Source: Aquipseudomonas guryensis
GTDB taxonomy: Bacteria; Pseudomonadota; Gammaproteobacteria; Pseudomonadales; Pseudomonadaceae
Direction of reading: 5' to 3'
Assembly (NCBI RefSeq): GCF_014164785.1
Contig: NZ_JACJFN010000003.1
Location: forward strand, 310,001 to 374,000
DNA: 64,000 nucleotides
The position numbers were made by a program, and so were the translations under genes. The notes under the pieces were generated by a model that saw nothing but the letters and a program-made list of their open reading frames with translations, did no database searches and was not told the origin of the DNA. Of this stretch, positions 54,585-63,392 are shown piece after piece (the stretch's first letter is position 1; each line of letters starts with the position of its first letter).

Positions 54585-56192
54585 ATGACCGACCAGACCA
54601 CCCGCCTCCCCGTTCGCCGCGCCCTGATCAGTGTCTCCGACAAGACCGGCATCCTCGAGTTCGCCCGCGAGCTCGTTGCCCTGGGCGTCGAGATCCTCTC
54701 CACCGGTGGCACTTACAAGCTGCTCAAGGACAACGGTGTGGCTGCCGTGGAAGTCGCCGACTACACCGGCTTCCCGGAAATGATGGACGGTCGCGTGAAG
54801 ACCCTGCACCCGAAGATCCACGGCGGCATCCTTGGCCGTCGTGCCCTCGACGGCGCGGTGATGGAGCAGCACGGCATCAAGCCGATCGACCTGGTCGCGG
54901 TCAACCTCTACCCCTTCGCTGCCACCGTGGCCAAGCCGGGTTGTGACCTGGCCGACGCCATCGAGAATATCGACATCGGCGGCCCGACCATGGTCCGCAG
55001 CGCGGCGAAGAACCACAAAGACGTGGCCATCGTGGTCAACGCTGGCGACTACGCCGGCATCGTCGAAAGCCTGAAAGCCGGCGGCCTGAGCTACGCCCAG
55101 CGCTTCGACCTGGCCCTCAAGGCCTTCGAGCACACCGCCGCCTACGACGGCATGATCGCCAACTACCTGGGTACCATCGACCAGAGCCGCGATACCCTGA
55201 GCACCGAAGAGCGTGGCGCTTTCCCGCGCACCTTCAACAGCCAGTTCATCAAGGCCCAGGAAATGCGCTACGGCGAGAACCCGCACCAGAGCGCGGCGTT
55301 CTACGTGGAAGCACAGAAAGGCGAAGCCAGCGTGGCCACTGCCGTGCAACTGCAGGGTAAGGAACTGTCGTTCAACAATGTGGCCGACACCGACGCCGCG
55401 CTGGAATGCGTGAAGAGCTTCGTCAAGCCGGCCTGCGTCATCGTCAAGCATGCCAACCCGTGCGGCGTGGCCGTAGCCACCGACGAAGAAGGCGGCATCC
55501 GCAAGGCCTATGACCTGGCCTACGCCACCGACACCGAGTCGGCCTTCGGCGGCATCATCGCCTTCAACCGCGAGCTGGACGGCGCCACCGCCCAGGCCAT
55601 CGTCGAGCGCCAGTTCGTCGAAGTGATCATCGCCCCGAAAATCAGCGCCGAAGCCCGCGCCGTAGTCGCCGCCAAAGCCAACGTGCGCCTGCTGGAATGC
55701 GGCGAGTGGCCGGCCGAGCGTGCCGCTGGCTGGGACTTCAAGCGGGTCAACGGTGGCCTGCTGGTACAGAGCCGCGACATCGGCATGATCAAGGCCGAAG
55801 ACCTGAAGGTCGTGACTAAACGTGCGCCGAGCGAGCAGGAAATCCATGACCTGATCTTCGCCTGGAAAGTGGCCAAGTTCGTCAAATCCAACGCCATCGT
55901 CTACGCCAAGGGCCGCCAGACCATCGGTGTCGGCGCCGGCCAGATGAGCCGCGTCAACTCCGCGCGCATCGCCGCGATCAAGGCCGAGCACGCCGGCCTG
56001 CAGGTCGCCGGATCGGTGATGGCCTCCGACGCCTTCTTCCCGTTCCGCGACGGCCTGGACAACGCGGCAGCCAACGGCATCACCGCGGTGATCCAGCCGG
56101 GCGGTTCGATGCGCGATGCGGAAGTGATTGCCGCCGCCGACGAAGCCAATATCGCCATGGTGTTCACCGGCATGCGCCACTTCCGCCACTGA
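54585..56192 (+). CDS. purH: Bifunctional AICAR transformylase/IMP cyclohydrolase
   Basis: A 535-residue enzyme for the last two steps of IMP synthesis. The N-terminal MGS-like cyclohydrolase domain starts [20 protein letters not shown] and has [13 protein letters not shown]; the transformylase part has [20 protein letters not shown] with the Lys-His pair, and [23 protein letters not shown] at 54585 ([12 protein letters not shown]) is chosen over that at 54573. purD follows after a REP pair; the two are in the same pathway. Confidence 0.98.
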   Translation: MTDQTTRLPVRRALISVSDKTGILEFARELVALGVEILSTGGTYKLLKDNGVAAVEVADYTGFPEMMDGRVKTLHPKIHGGILGRRALDGAVMEQHGIKPIDLVAVNLYPFAATVAKPGCDLADAIENIDIGGPTMVRSAAKNHKDVAIVVNAGDYAGIVESLKAGGLSYAQRFDLALKAFEHTAAYDGMIANYLGTIDQSRDTLSTEERGAFPRTFNSQFIKAQEMRYGENPHQSAAFYVEAQKGEASVATAVQLQGKELSFNNVADTDAALECVKSFVKPACVIVKHANPCGVAVATDEEGGIRKAYDLAYATDTESAFGGIIAFNRELDGATAQAIVERQFVEVIIAPKISAEARAVVAAKANVRLLECGEWPAERAAGWDFKRVNGGLLVQSRDIGMIKAEDLKVVTKRAPSEQEIHDLIFAWKVAKFVKSNAIVYAKGRQTIGVGAGQMSRVNSARIAAIKAEHAGLQVAGSVMASDAFFPFRDGLDNAAANGITAVIQPGGSMRDAEVIAAADEANIAMVFTGMRHFRH

Positions 56193-56333
56193 TTGGCGTG
56201 GCCGCGCTGTAGCAGGCGTCTGCGTTGCTGCGGACGACTTCGCTAATGCTCATTGCCAGTCGGCAACTGCGCTTATCGAAGCCATCCGCGCCTAGCATCC
56301 ACCCGCTCCATCACGGCCCGAAAGATTTGCGTC

Positions 56334-56393
56334 GTAGCCCGGATGAAATCCGGGGACACCCCACTCAAAAGCCCCGGATTGCATCCGGGCTAC
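56334..56393. repeat. Inverted pair of REP sequences between purH and purD
   Basis: GTAGCCCGGATGAAATCCGG at 56334-56353 and the inverted CCCGGATTGCATCCGGGCTA(C) at 56373-56393, 19 bp apart. It ends 16 bp before the purD ATG. It could form a hairpin in a purH-purD transcript. Confidence 0.9.
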
Positions 56394-56409
56394 GGTCAGG
56401 AGATACCCC

Positions 56410-57702
56410 ATGAACGTATTGATCATCGGCAGCGGCGGTCGTGAACACGCCCTGGCCTGGAAAGTGGCGCAGGACAAGCGCGTCGAGAAAGTCTTTGTCG
56501 CCCCGGGCAACGCCGGCACCGCCACCGAGGCCAAGTGCGAGAACGTCGCCATCGACGTGCTGGCCATCGAGCAGTTGGCCGACTTCGCCGAGAAGAACGT
56601 GCAGCTGACCATAGTCGGGCCGGAAGCGCCGCTGGTTAAAGGCGTGGTCGACCTGTTCCGCAGCCGCAAGCTGGATATCTTCGGCCCCACCGCCGCTGCC
56701 GCCCAGCTGGAAGGCTCCAAGGCTTTCACCAAGGACTTCCTGGCCCGTCACGCGATCCCCACCGCCGACTACCAGAACTTCACCGAAGTCGAGCCGGCCC
56801 TGGACTACCTGCGCGAGAAAGGCGCACCGATCGTGATCAAGGCCGACGGTCTGGCCGCCGGCAAAGGCGTGATCGTTGCCATGACCTTGCAGGAAGCCGA
56901 AGACGCCGTGCGCGACATGCTCGCCGGCAATGCCTTCGGCGAAGCGGGCTCGCGCGTAGTGATCGAAGAGTTTCTCGATGGCGAAGAAGCCTCCTTCATC
57001 GTCATGGTCGACGGCGAGAACGTACTGCCGATGGCCACCAGCCAGGACCACAAGCGCGTTGGCGATGCCGACACCGGCCCGAACACCGGCGGCATGGGCG
57101 CCTATTCGCCGGCCCCGGTGGTAACCGCCGAGGTGCACCAGCGGGTGATGGACGAAGTGATCTACCCGACCGTGCGCGGCATGGCCGCCGAAGGCAATGT
57201 CTACACCGGCTTCCTCTACGCCGGACTGATGATCGACAAGGCCGGCAAGCCGAAAGTCATCGAGTTCAACTGCCGCTTCGGCGACCCGGAAACCCAGCCG
57301 ATCATGGTGCGCCTGGAAAGCTCCCTGGTGCTGCTGGTCGAGGCCGCGCTGGCCAAGGCGCTGGACAAGGTCGAAGCGACCTGGGACCCGCGCCCGACAG
57401 TTGGCGTGGTACTGGCTGCCGGCGGTTACCCGGCCGACTACGCCAAGGGCGACGTGATCGAAGGCCTGGCCGACGCCGCGCAACTGGACGGCAAGGTCTT
57501 CCATGCCGGCACCGCGCTGAACGCGGCTGGCCAGGTGGTCACTGCCGGCGGTCGCGTACTCTGCGCCACCGCCATCGGCCGCACGGTTTCCGAAGCCCAG
57601 CAGCAGGCTTACCGCCTGGCCGAGAAGATCAGCTGGAACGGCAGCTTCTACCGTAACGACATCGGCTACCGTGCCATTGCCCGCGAACGCGGCGAAAGCT
57701 GA
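56410..57702 (+). CDS. purD: Phosphoribosylamine-glycine ligase
   Basis: A 430-residue ATP-grasp enzyme that joins glycine to phosphoribosylamine in purine synthesis. [20 protein letters not shown] is the typical start; [20 protein letters not shown] and [20 protein letters not shown] are family motifs. Downstream of purH in the conserved Pseudomonas order. The TGA stop abuts MITE-like copy D, and the terminator follows that element. Confidence 0.98.
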   Translation: MNVLIIGSGGREHALAWKVAQDKRVEKVFVAPGNAGTATEAKCENVAIDVLAIEQLADFAEKNVQLTIVGPEAPLVKGVVDLFRSRKLDIFGPTAAAAQLEGSKAFTKDFLARHAIPTADYQNFTEVEPALDYLREKGAPIVIKADGLAAGKGVIVAMTLQEAEDAVRDMLAGNAFGEAGSRVVIEEFLDGEEASFIVMVDGENVLPMATSQDHKRVGDADTGPNTGGMGAYSPAPVVTAEVHQRVMDEVIYPTVRGMAAEGNVYTGFLYAGLMIDKAGKPKVIEFNCRFGDPETQPIMVRLESSLVLLVEAALAKALDKVEATWDPRPTVGVVLAAGGYPADYAKGDVIEGLADAAQLDGKVFHAGTALNAAGQVVTAGGRVLCATAIGRTVSEAQQQAYRLAEKISWNGSFYRNDIGYRAIARERGES

Positions 57703-57955
57703 GAACCAGTTTTGGATCTCTTGATCGTCGGCCATGCCGCGTTTAAGTCGGGCTCGGAAAGCGGCTTGCCGCTAACGCGCTTCAGCGCGACCCGGAGGGC
57801 GAGTGGAACGAGTACTGCTCATTTACACCTCGTAAACTGCGAGCCCTCGCCCAATTGACTCGCTGGCGCTTGCCCTTCGGGCCAGCCTACGGCTGTTACT
57901 CCCGATGGTCGCTGCGCCTTGCTTGGCTCTAGCTCAAGAAATCCAAAACAGGTTC
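57703..57955 (-). repeat. MITE-like repeat, copy D (253 bp)
   Basis: Ends GAACCAGTTTTGGATCTCTT and GAACCTGTTTTGGATTTCTT (inverted) form an imperfect repeat of about 22 bp. The copy is longer than B and C because of extra palindromic blocks, one shared with copy A (GCGCTGAAGCGCGTTAG). TGA on the left is the purD stop; the right flank GGC does not match it, so no intact target duplication is seen here. Confidence 0.85.
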
Positions 57956-57991
57956 GGCGCGAAAACCGGGTAAATATCCGGTAAAGCCCGC

Positions 57992-58021
57992 ACAAAAGGC
58001 AGCCTCCTGGCTGCCTTTTGT
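57992..58021 (+). terminator. Intrinsic terminator downstream of purD
   Basis: ACAAAAGGCAGCC and GGCTGCCTTTTGT pair perfectly over 13 bp around TCCT. It now lies 290 bp from purD because MITE-like copy D separates them. Confidence 0.88.
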
Positions 58022-58035
58022 GTATTAGCCATGGC

Positions 58036-58041
58036 TATAAT
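58036..58041 (+). promoter_or_regulatory. Candidate -10 box of retS
   Basis: TATAAT lies 32 bp before the GTG at 58073; no good -35 hexamer is in place. If used, transcription begins near 58048, which would exclude the ATG at 58031 as the start. Confidence 0.35.
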
Positions 58042-58072
58042 CCGGAGATTCACCATCGAAGGGACTTCGCCC

Positions 58073-60877
58073 GTGCGACGGCTCAGGATCGCCACCGGAC
58101 TCATCGTCAGCCTGCTGCTGACCCTGCTCTGCCTGCCCACAGCACAGGCGGAAGGCGAAGCTGCCGGCCGAACCAGCGCGGTGGAGCACTGGTCCATCCT
58201 GCTCGATAAGAGTGCCACGCTCAGCTTCGACGACATCCGCACCCAGTCCGCCCGCTTCCAGCCCCTCGATAAACGCGCCATCACCTTCCCGGCCTCCCGC
58301 CACGCCATCTGGTTGCACATCAAGACTCCGGCCTATCAGGCGCCGCACTGGCTCTGGCTGTTCGCCCCGCGCGTGCAGCACCTGGATTACTACCGGCTGA
58401 ATAACGGCCAACTGGAAGAACACCGGCAAACCGGCGAAGCCTTGTCGCAGAACAGCCGTCCGCTACCGTCGCGCGCCTATCTGTTCAGCCAGCCCAACGA
58501 TGGCCAGGCCCGCGAAGTCTATATCCGCATGACCTCCAACCACGCCCTGATGATGTGGTTCAAGGTGATCAACGAGGCCGAACTGGTCACCCAGGAAAAG
58601 CCCGCCTACCTGTTCGGTGCCCTGCTCGGCGGCCTGCTTCTGCTGGCCCTGTTCAACCTGCTGCGCATGGCCTACTCGCCCACCGCCAGCAACCTGTGGT
58701 TGGCCGGCATGCACCTGGCCCTGGCCCTGTGCGCCACCAGCAATATCGGCCTGCTGGCCGTGTGGCTGCCCGAGCAGAGCTATAACCAGTCGCTGCTCGC
58801 CGACCTCTCGGCGCTCGCCGCCGGCCTGTGCGTGCTGGGCTTCACCCTGCGCTTCTTCCACGGCACCCTGGCCGAACACAGCGCTTTGCGCCATGTGCTG
58901 CGGGCCGAGTTCCTGCTCATCACCCTGGCGGCGGCCATGATCGCCTTCACCGGGCTGTTCTGGCACAGCTGGCTGGTCTACGGCCTGGTCATCATGACGG
59001 CGCTGACCATCCCGCTGATCGCCTTCATGCATTGGCGCGCCGGTTACCAGCCGGCGCGGCTGATCGTGGCCGGCTTGCTGATCTTCAACCTGGGCTTCGC
59101 CGTGCTGATCCCCGTGCTGTTCGGCTTCGACCAGCTCAACCCGGGTTGGCTGGTGCTCAGCCTGTTCAGCGTCGCCATGCTCTCTGGCCTGATCCTCAGC
59201 ATCGCCCTGTCCGAGCGCCAGCGGCAGATCCAGAAGGACACCCTGACCCAACGCACCAGCGAAGCGGCGATCAGTGCCGAACTGAAAGCCAAGGCCGAAT
59301 TTCTCGCCAAGATCAGCCACGAAATCCGCACCCCGATGAATGGCGTGCTGGGCATGACCGAGCTGCTGCTGGGCACCCCACTGTCGGCCAAGCAACGCGA
59401 CTACGTGCAGACCATCCACAGCGCCGGTAATGAGCTGCTGACCCTGATCAACGAGATCCTCGACATCTCCAAGCTGGAGTCCGGGCAGATCGAACTGGAC
59501 GACGTGCAGTTCGACCTCAATGCGCTGATCGATGACTGCCTGGATATCTTCCGTGCCAAAGCCGAGCAGCAGAAGGTCGAGCTGATCAGCTTTATGCAGC
59601 CGCAGGTTCCCCGCGTGATCAGTGGCGACCCCACGCGCCTGCGCCAGACCCTGCTGAGCCTGCTGGACAACGCCTTCCGCCAGACCGACGAAGGCGAAAT
59701 CCTCCTGGTGGTGGCCCTCGACAACGAAGGCAAGGCCCCGCGCCTGCGCATTGCCGTACAGGACAGCGGTCGCCCGCTGGAAGCCAGTGAGCGCGATGCC
59801 CTGCTCAATACCCAGCTGCACAGCACCGACTTCCTCAGCGCCAGCAAGCTCGGCGGGCGCCTGGGGCTGATCATCGCGCGCCAGCTGGTACGCCTGATGG
59901 AAGGCGAATTCGGCATCCAGAGCGGCGACAACCAGGGCAGCACCCTGTGGCTGACCCTGCCGCTGGATGCCGAGCGCCTGGAGCACCCCACCGCCGACCT
60001 CGACGGCACGCTGCAGGGCGCGCGCCTGCTGGTGGTCGACGACAACGAAACCTGCCGCAAGGTGATCCAGCAGCAATGTACCGCCTGGGGTTTGCAGGTC
60101 AGCACCGTGGCCTCCGGCAAGGAAGCCCTAGCCCTGCTACGGACCAAGGCGCACCTGCAGGAATACTTCGACGTGGTCCTGCTCGACCAGGAAATGCCCG
60201 GCATGAGCGGCATGCAGCTGGCGGCCAAGATCAAGGAAGACCCCAACCTCAACCATGACATCCTGCTGATCATGCTCACCGGGATCAGCAACGCGCCGAG
60301 CAAGATCATCGCGCGCAATGCCGGGATCAAACGCATCCTGGCCAAGCCGGTGGCGGGCTACACCCTGAAGACCACCCTCGCGGATGAACTGGCCCAGCGC
60401 AGCAACAACAGCCCTGCACTGCCCCCCCTGCACAGCAGCGAAGCCAGCAACCTGCTCGCACCCAGCGACTTCCGCATCCTGGTGGCCGAGGACAACAGCA
60501 TCTCGACCAAGGTCATCCGCGGCATGCTGAGCAAGCTCAACCTGCAACCGGATACCGCCAGCAACGGCGAGGAAGCCCTGCGCGCCATGCAGGCCCAGCA
60601 GTACGATCTGGTGCTGATGGACTGCGAAATGCCGGTGCTCGACGGCTTCTCCGCCACCGAGCAACTACGTGCCTGGGAAGTCCGCGAACAGCGCGAACAC
60701 ACCCCGGTGGTGGCCCTGACCGCGCACATCCTCGCCGAGCACAAGGAACGCGCCCGCCAGGTCGGCATGGACGGCCACATGGCCAAGCCGGTGGAAATGT
60801 CCCAGCTACGCGAACTGGTAGCCCACTGGGTGCAGGAAAAGCAGCGCCGGCTGCAGACCGACGCCCTGCCCTCCTGA
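58073..60877 (+). CDS. retS: Hybrid sensor kinase RetS
   Basis: A 934-residue (or 948, if the ATG at 58031 is used) hybrid sensor. Signal peptide, a 7TMR-DISMED2 periplasmic domain, seven membrane helices (about 180-380), a HisKA domain with SHEIRTPMNGVLGM (His416), a HATPase domain, and two receivers with VVLLDQEMPG (Asp705) and LVLMDCEMPV (Asp850). In P. aeruginosa RetS blocks GacS by heterodimer formation and so shifts between acute and chronic lifestyles. The first ATP-binding loop is degenerate (VQDSGRPLEAS, no GxG). The GTG start is chosen for its ribosome site (AAGGGA); the choice is uncertain. Confidence 0.92.
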   Translation: MRRLRIATGLIVSLLLTLLCLPTAQAEGEAAGRTSAVEHWSILLDKSATLSFDDIRTQSARFQPLDKRAITFPASRHAIWLHIKTPAYQAPHWLWLFAPRVQHLDYYRLNNGQLEEHRQTGEALSQNSRPLPSRAYLFSQPNDGQAREVYIRMTSNHALMMWFKVINEAELVTQEKPAYLFGALLGGLLLLALFNLLRMAYSPTASNLWLAGMHLALALCATSNIGLLAVWLPEQSYNQSLLADLSALAAGLCVLGFTLRFFHGTLAEHSALRHVLRAEFLLITLAAAMIAFTGLFWHSWLVYGLVIMTALTIPLIAFMHWRAGYQPARLIVAGLLIFNLGFAVLIPVLFGFDQLNPGWLVLSLFSVAMLSGLILSIALSERQRQIQKDTLTQRTSEAAISAELKAKAEFLAKISHEIRTPMNGVLGMTELLLGTPLSAKQRDYVQTIHSAGNELLTLINEILDISKLESGQIELDDVQFDLNALIDDCLDIFRAKAEQQKVELISFMQPQVPRVISGDPTRLRQTLLSLLDNAFRQTDEGEILLVVALDNEGKAPRLRIAVQDSGRPLEASERDALLNTQLHSTDFLSASKLGGRLGLIIARQLVRLMEGEFGIQSGDNQGSTLWLTLPLDAERLEHPTADLDGTLQGARLLVVDDNETCRKVIQQQCTAWGLQVSTVASGKEALALLRTKAHLQEYFDVVLLDQEMPGMSGMQLAAKIKEDPNLNHDILLIMLTGISNAPSKIIARNAGIKRILAKPVAGYTLKTTLADELAQRSNNSPALPPLHSSEASNLLAPSDFRILVAEDNSISTKVIRGMLSKLNLQPDTASNGEEALRAMQAQQYDLVLMDCEMPVLDGFSATEQLRAWEVREQREHTPVVALTAHILAEHKERARQVGMDGHMAKPVEMSQLRELVAHWVQEKQRRLQTDALPS

Positions 60878-60944
60878 TTGCGGGCTGACGCGGCCCGAGT
60901 CAGGCCGCTATGCTTGCGCCATTATTCCCTGACGAGCCCGCCCC

Positions 60945-61541
60945 ATGCTGCCCGCGCTGTTCAGTCTGTATTTGAAGATGCTGGTGCTCTATAGCCCGTT
61001 CTTCGTGTTGTCCTGCTTTATCGGCCTGACCCCCGGCTACACGGTGAAAGAACGTAAAAAACTGGCCTGGAAAGTGGCCTTCGGCACGCTGGTTGCCAGC
61101 GTGCTGCTGTACCTGTTCGGCCAGAGCATCTTCGATCTGTTCGGCATCACCGCCGATGCCTTCCGCATCGGCGCAGGCAGTGTGCTGTTCATCTCCGCCC
61201 TGGGCATGGCTCAGGGCAAGTCGGCGGTGCAGACCGACAACCTCAACCAGGACGTCACCATCGTCCCGCTGACCATTCCCCTGACGGTCGGCCCCGGCAC
61301 CATCGGTGCCCTGCTGGTGATGGGCGTCAGCCAGCCGCACTGGGACGACAAGCTGCTGGCCGTGCTCAGCATCGCCCTGGCCAGTGTCACCGTCGGCTGC
61401 ATCCTGTTCCTCTCCCATGGCTTCGAGCGCGTGCTCGGCGAAAAGGGCCTGCAGATCCTCAGCCGCCTGATGGGCCTGTTCGTCTGCGCCCTGGCCGCGC
61501 AGATCATCTTCACCGGCGTGCGCGGCTACCTGCTGCCCTGA
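60945..61541 (+). CDS. MarC-family inner-membrane protein
   Basis: A 198-residue protein with six hydrophobic helices of the MarC/UPF0056 family. Family-typical features include LYSPFFVLSCFIGLTPGYT at the N-terminus, DVTIVPLTIPLTVGPGTIGA in the middle and RLMGLFVCALAAQIIFTGVR at the end. Function is unknown; despite the name, no link to antibiotic resistance is established. It matches PA4857 in order, between retS and urtA. Confidence 0.92.
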   Translation: MLPALFSLYLKMLVLYSPFFVLSCFIGLTPGYTVKERKKLAWKVAFGTLVASVLLYLFGQSIFDLFGITADAFRIGAGSVLFISALGMAQGKSAVQTDNLNQDVTIVPLTIPLTVGPGTIGALLVMGVSQPHWDDKLLAVLSIALASVTVGCILFLSHGFERVLGEKGLQILSRLMGLFVCALAAQIIFTGVRGYLLP

Positions 61542-61735
61542 GCCACGCTCCTCGCCGTTGATGCTCCATCCGCAGGGTAATGCGCCCTGCGAGCCGAAGA
61601 GCAGCGCCTCAGCAACAGGCACGCACGGCACCGAAAAACTACCCTGCACAGCATCCCCAGCGGAAATGCAGCCTCCTCGGCAGACTTTTGCCTCAAAGCG
61701 GTGCGTGCCATTGCAAGCATGACTGGCCGCACAGA

Positions 61736-61747
61736 TTGGTGCACCAA
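61736..61747. promoter_or_regulatory. TTGGTGCACCAA palindrome, possible NtrC-type site
   Basis: A perfect 12-bp palindrome about 75 bp upstream of the sigma54 promoter. It includes GGTGC and GCACC, the halves of NtrC sites, but their spacing does not fit the usual TGCACC-N5-GGTGCA arrangement. NtrC control of urea transport is known, which makes the position suggestive. Confidence 0.3.
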
Positions 61748-61820
61748 CTTCGCTCAGACAGCTATCGAGCGGATGCCTATAAATTCATAAAAACACATGT
61801 ATAACAATGTGTTACGAAGC

Positions 61821-61837
61821 TTGGCACGGATGCTGCC
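61821..61837 (+). promoter_or_regulatory. Sigma54 promoter of urtA
   Basis: TTGGCACGGATGCTGCC fits TGGCAC-N5-TTGCW: GG and GC lie 10 bp apart as required. It lies about 55-70 bp before the urtA ATG. Sigma54/NtrC control fits a nitrogen-scavenging transporter. Confidence 0.65.
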
Positions 61838-61890
61838 AAAGGATTGTCGACCCCTTCGGTCCCCACAGTTGCGCATGGAGCCCTAACAAG

Positions 61891-63159
61891 ATGAAACGCC
61901 GTCCTCTGTTGAAATCCACCCTCGCCGCCAGTGCCCTGCTGCTCAGCGGCCTGTTCCCCTACAGCCTGCAGGCTGCCGAGACCATCAAGGTCGGCATCCT
62001 GCACTCGCTGTCCGGCACCATGGCCATTTCCGAAACATCGCTGAAAGACATGGCGCTGATGACCATTGACGAAATCAACGCCAAGGGCGGCGTCAATGGC
62101 AAACAACTGGAAGCCGTGGTGGTCGACCCGGCCTCCAACTGGCCGCTGTTCGCCGAGAAAGGCCGCCAGCTGCTGACCCAGGACAAAGTCGACGTGGTCT
62201 TCGGCTGCTGGACCTCGGTGTCGCGCAAATCCGTGCTGCCGGTGTTCGAGGAACTCAACGGTCTGCTGTTCTACCCGGTGCAGTACGAAGGCGAAGAAAT
62301 GTCGCCGAACGTCTTCTACACCGGCGCCGCGCCAAACCAGCAGGCCATCCCGGCCGTCGAGTACCTGATGAGCGAAGACGGCGGCGCGGCCAAGCGCTAC
62401 TTCCTGCTCGGCACCGACTATGTCTACCCGCGCACCACTAACAAGATCCTGCGCAGCTTCCTGCACAGCAAAGGTGTGGCCGACAAGGACATTGAAGAGG
62501 TCTACACCCCCTTCGGTCATAGCGACTATCAAACCATCGTCGCCAACATCAAGAAGTTCTCCGCTGGCGGCAAAACAGCAGTGATCTCCACCGTCAACGG
62601 CGACTCCAACGTGCCGTTCTACAAGGAACTGGCCAACCAGGGCATCGAAGCCACCGACATCCCGGTGGTGGCCTTCTCGGTCGGCGAAGAAGAACTGCGC
62701 GGCATCGATACCAAGCCACTGGTCGGCCAGCTGGCGGCGTGGAACTACTTCCAGTCCGTGGAAAACCCGGTCAACACCGAGTTCGTCAACAAGTGGAAGG
62801 CTTACGCCAAGGCCAAGAACCTGCCGGGCGCCGACAAGGCCGTGACCAACGACCCGATGGAAGCTACCTACGTCGGCATCAACATGTGGGCCCAGGCCGT
62901 CGAGAAAGCCGGCACCACCGACGTGGACAAGGTGCGTGAAGCCCTGGCTGGACAGACCTTTGCCGCGCCAAGCGGCTACACCCTGACCATGGACAAGACC
63001 AACCACCACCTGCACAAGCCAGTGATGATCGGCGAAGTCCAGGAAGACGGGCAGTTCTCCATCGTCTGGCAAACCGAAGGCCCGCTGCGCGCCCAGCCGT
63101 GGAGCCCGTACATCCCCGGCAACGACAAGAAGCCGGACTATGCGGTGAAGTCCAACTAA
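61891..63159 (+). CDS. urtA: Urea ABC transporter substrate-binding protein
   Basis: A 422-residue periplasmic urea-binding protein. The N-terminus MKRRPLLKSTLAASALLLSG is a signal peptide (cleavage near LQAAE). The body is a type I periplasmic-binding fold of the amide/urea family: IKVGILHSLSGTMAISETSL, SNWPLFAEKGRQLLTQDKVD, and TNDPMEATYVGINMWAQAVE are characteristic of UrtA. ATG at 61891; GGAG is 10 nt upstream. It begins the urt operon, continued by urtB after a REP pair. Confidence 0.96.
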   Translation: MKRRPLLKSTLAASALLLSGLFPYSLQAAETIKVGILHSLSGTMAISETSLKDMALMTIDEINAKGGVNGKQLEAVVVDPASNWPLFAEKGRQLLTQDKVDVVFGCWTSVSRKSVLPVFEELNGLLFYPVQYEGEEMSPNVFYTGAAPNQQAIPAVEYLMSEDGGAAKRYFLLGTDYVYPRTTNKILRSFLHSKGVADKDIEEVYTPFGHSDYQTIVANIKKFSAGGKTAVISTVNGDSNVPFYKELANQGIEATDIPVVAFSVGEEELRGIDTKPLVGQLAAWNYFQSVENPVNTEFVNKWKAYAKAKNLPGADKAVTNDPMEATYVGINMWAQAVEKAGTTDVDKVREALAGQTFAAPSGYTLTMDKTNHHLHKPVMIGEVQEDGQFSIVWQTEGPLRAQPWSPYIPGNDKKPDYAVKSN

Positions 63160-63271
63160 GCAAAGCCCCTCTCCCTAGCCCTCTCCCCCTCTCCATAGAA
63201 TGAAAGGGGAAGAGGGGACTGTTAAGCGCGGGTTGAAACCCTTCAGTCGCGCGGAGTCGCTTGCCTCTCCT

Positions 63272-63297
63272 CTCCTCTCCCGTTCACGGGAGAGGAG
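63272..63297. other. Hairpin in C/T-rich urtA-urtB spacer
   Basis: CTCCTCTCCCG and CGGGAGAGGAG pair perfectly around TTCA, in a spacer rich in CCCTCTCC repeats. No T-run follows; it may reduce urtB expression relative to urtA or stabilise the urtA message. Confidence 0.5.
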
Positions 63298-63315
63298 TCG
63301 GGGGAGAGGGTGTTC

Positions 63316-63366
63316 GTAGCCCGGATGCAATCCGGGGAAGGCCGTCCCGGATCGCCTCCGGGCTAC
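63316..63366. repeat. Inverted pair of REP sequences before urtB
   Basis: GTAGCCCGGATGCAATCCGG at 63316-63335 and the inverted CCCGGATCGCCTCCGGGCTA(C) at 63346-63366, 10 bp apart. Confidence 0.9.
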
Positions 63367-63392
63367 GGTTTCATTCGAAGGACCGTTTCAAC

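Larger units (their letters stand above)
61542..61890 (+). other. Intergenic region upstream of urtA
   Basis: About 350 bp without a supportable gene. It contains a sigma54-type promoter (61821-61837) and a GGTGCACC palindrome (61736-61747). No clear terminator of the MarC gene was seen. Confidence 0.6.

Noticed and set aside
54531..56189. 552-codon ORF antisense to purH
   Set aside because: Shadow of a highly conserved gene in high-GC DNA; composition is not protein-like.
58463..60076. 537-codon ORF antisense to retS
   Set aside because: Very high Gln/His/Arg content and no domain; shadow frame.
63160..63315. CCCTCTCC-rich tract as a possible CRISPR or tandem array
   Set aside because: The repeats are short and irregular with no uniform spacers; it is a simple C/T-rich spacer with a hairpin.
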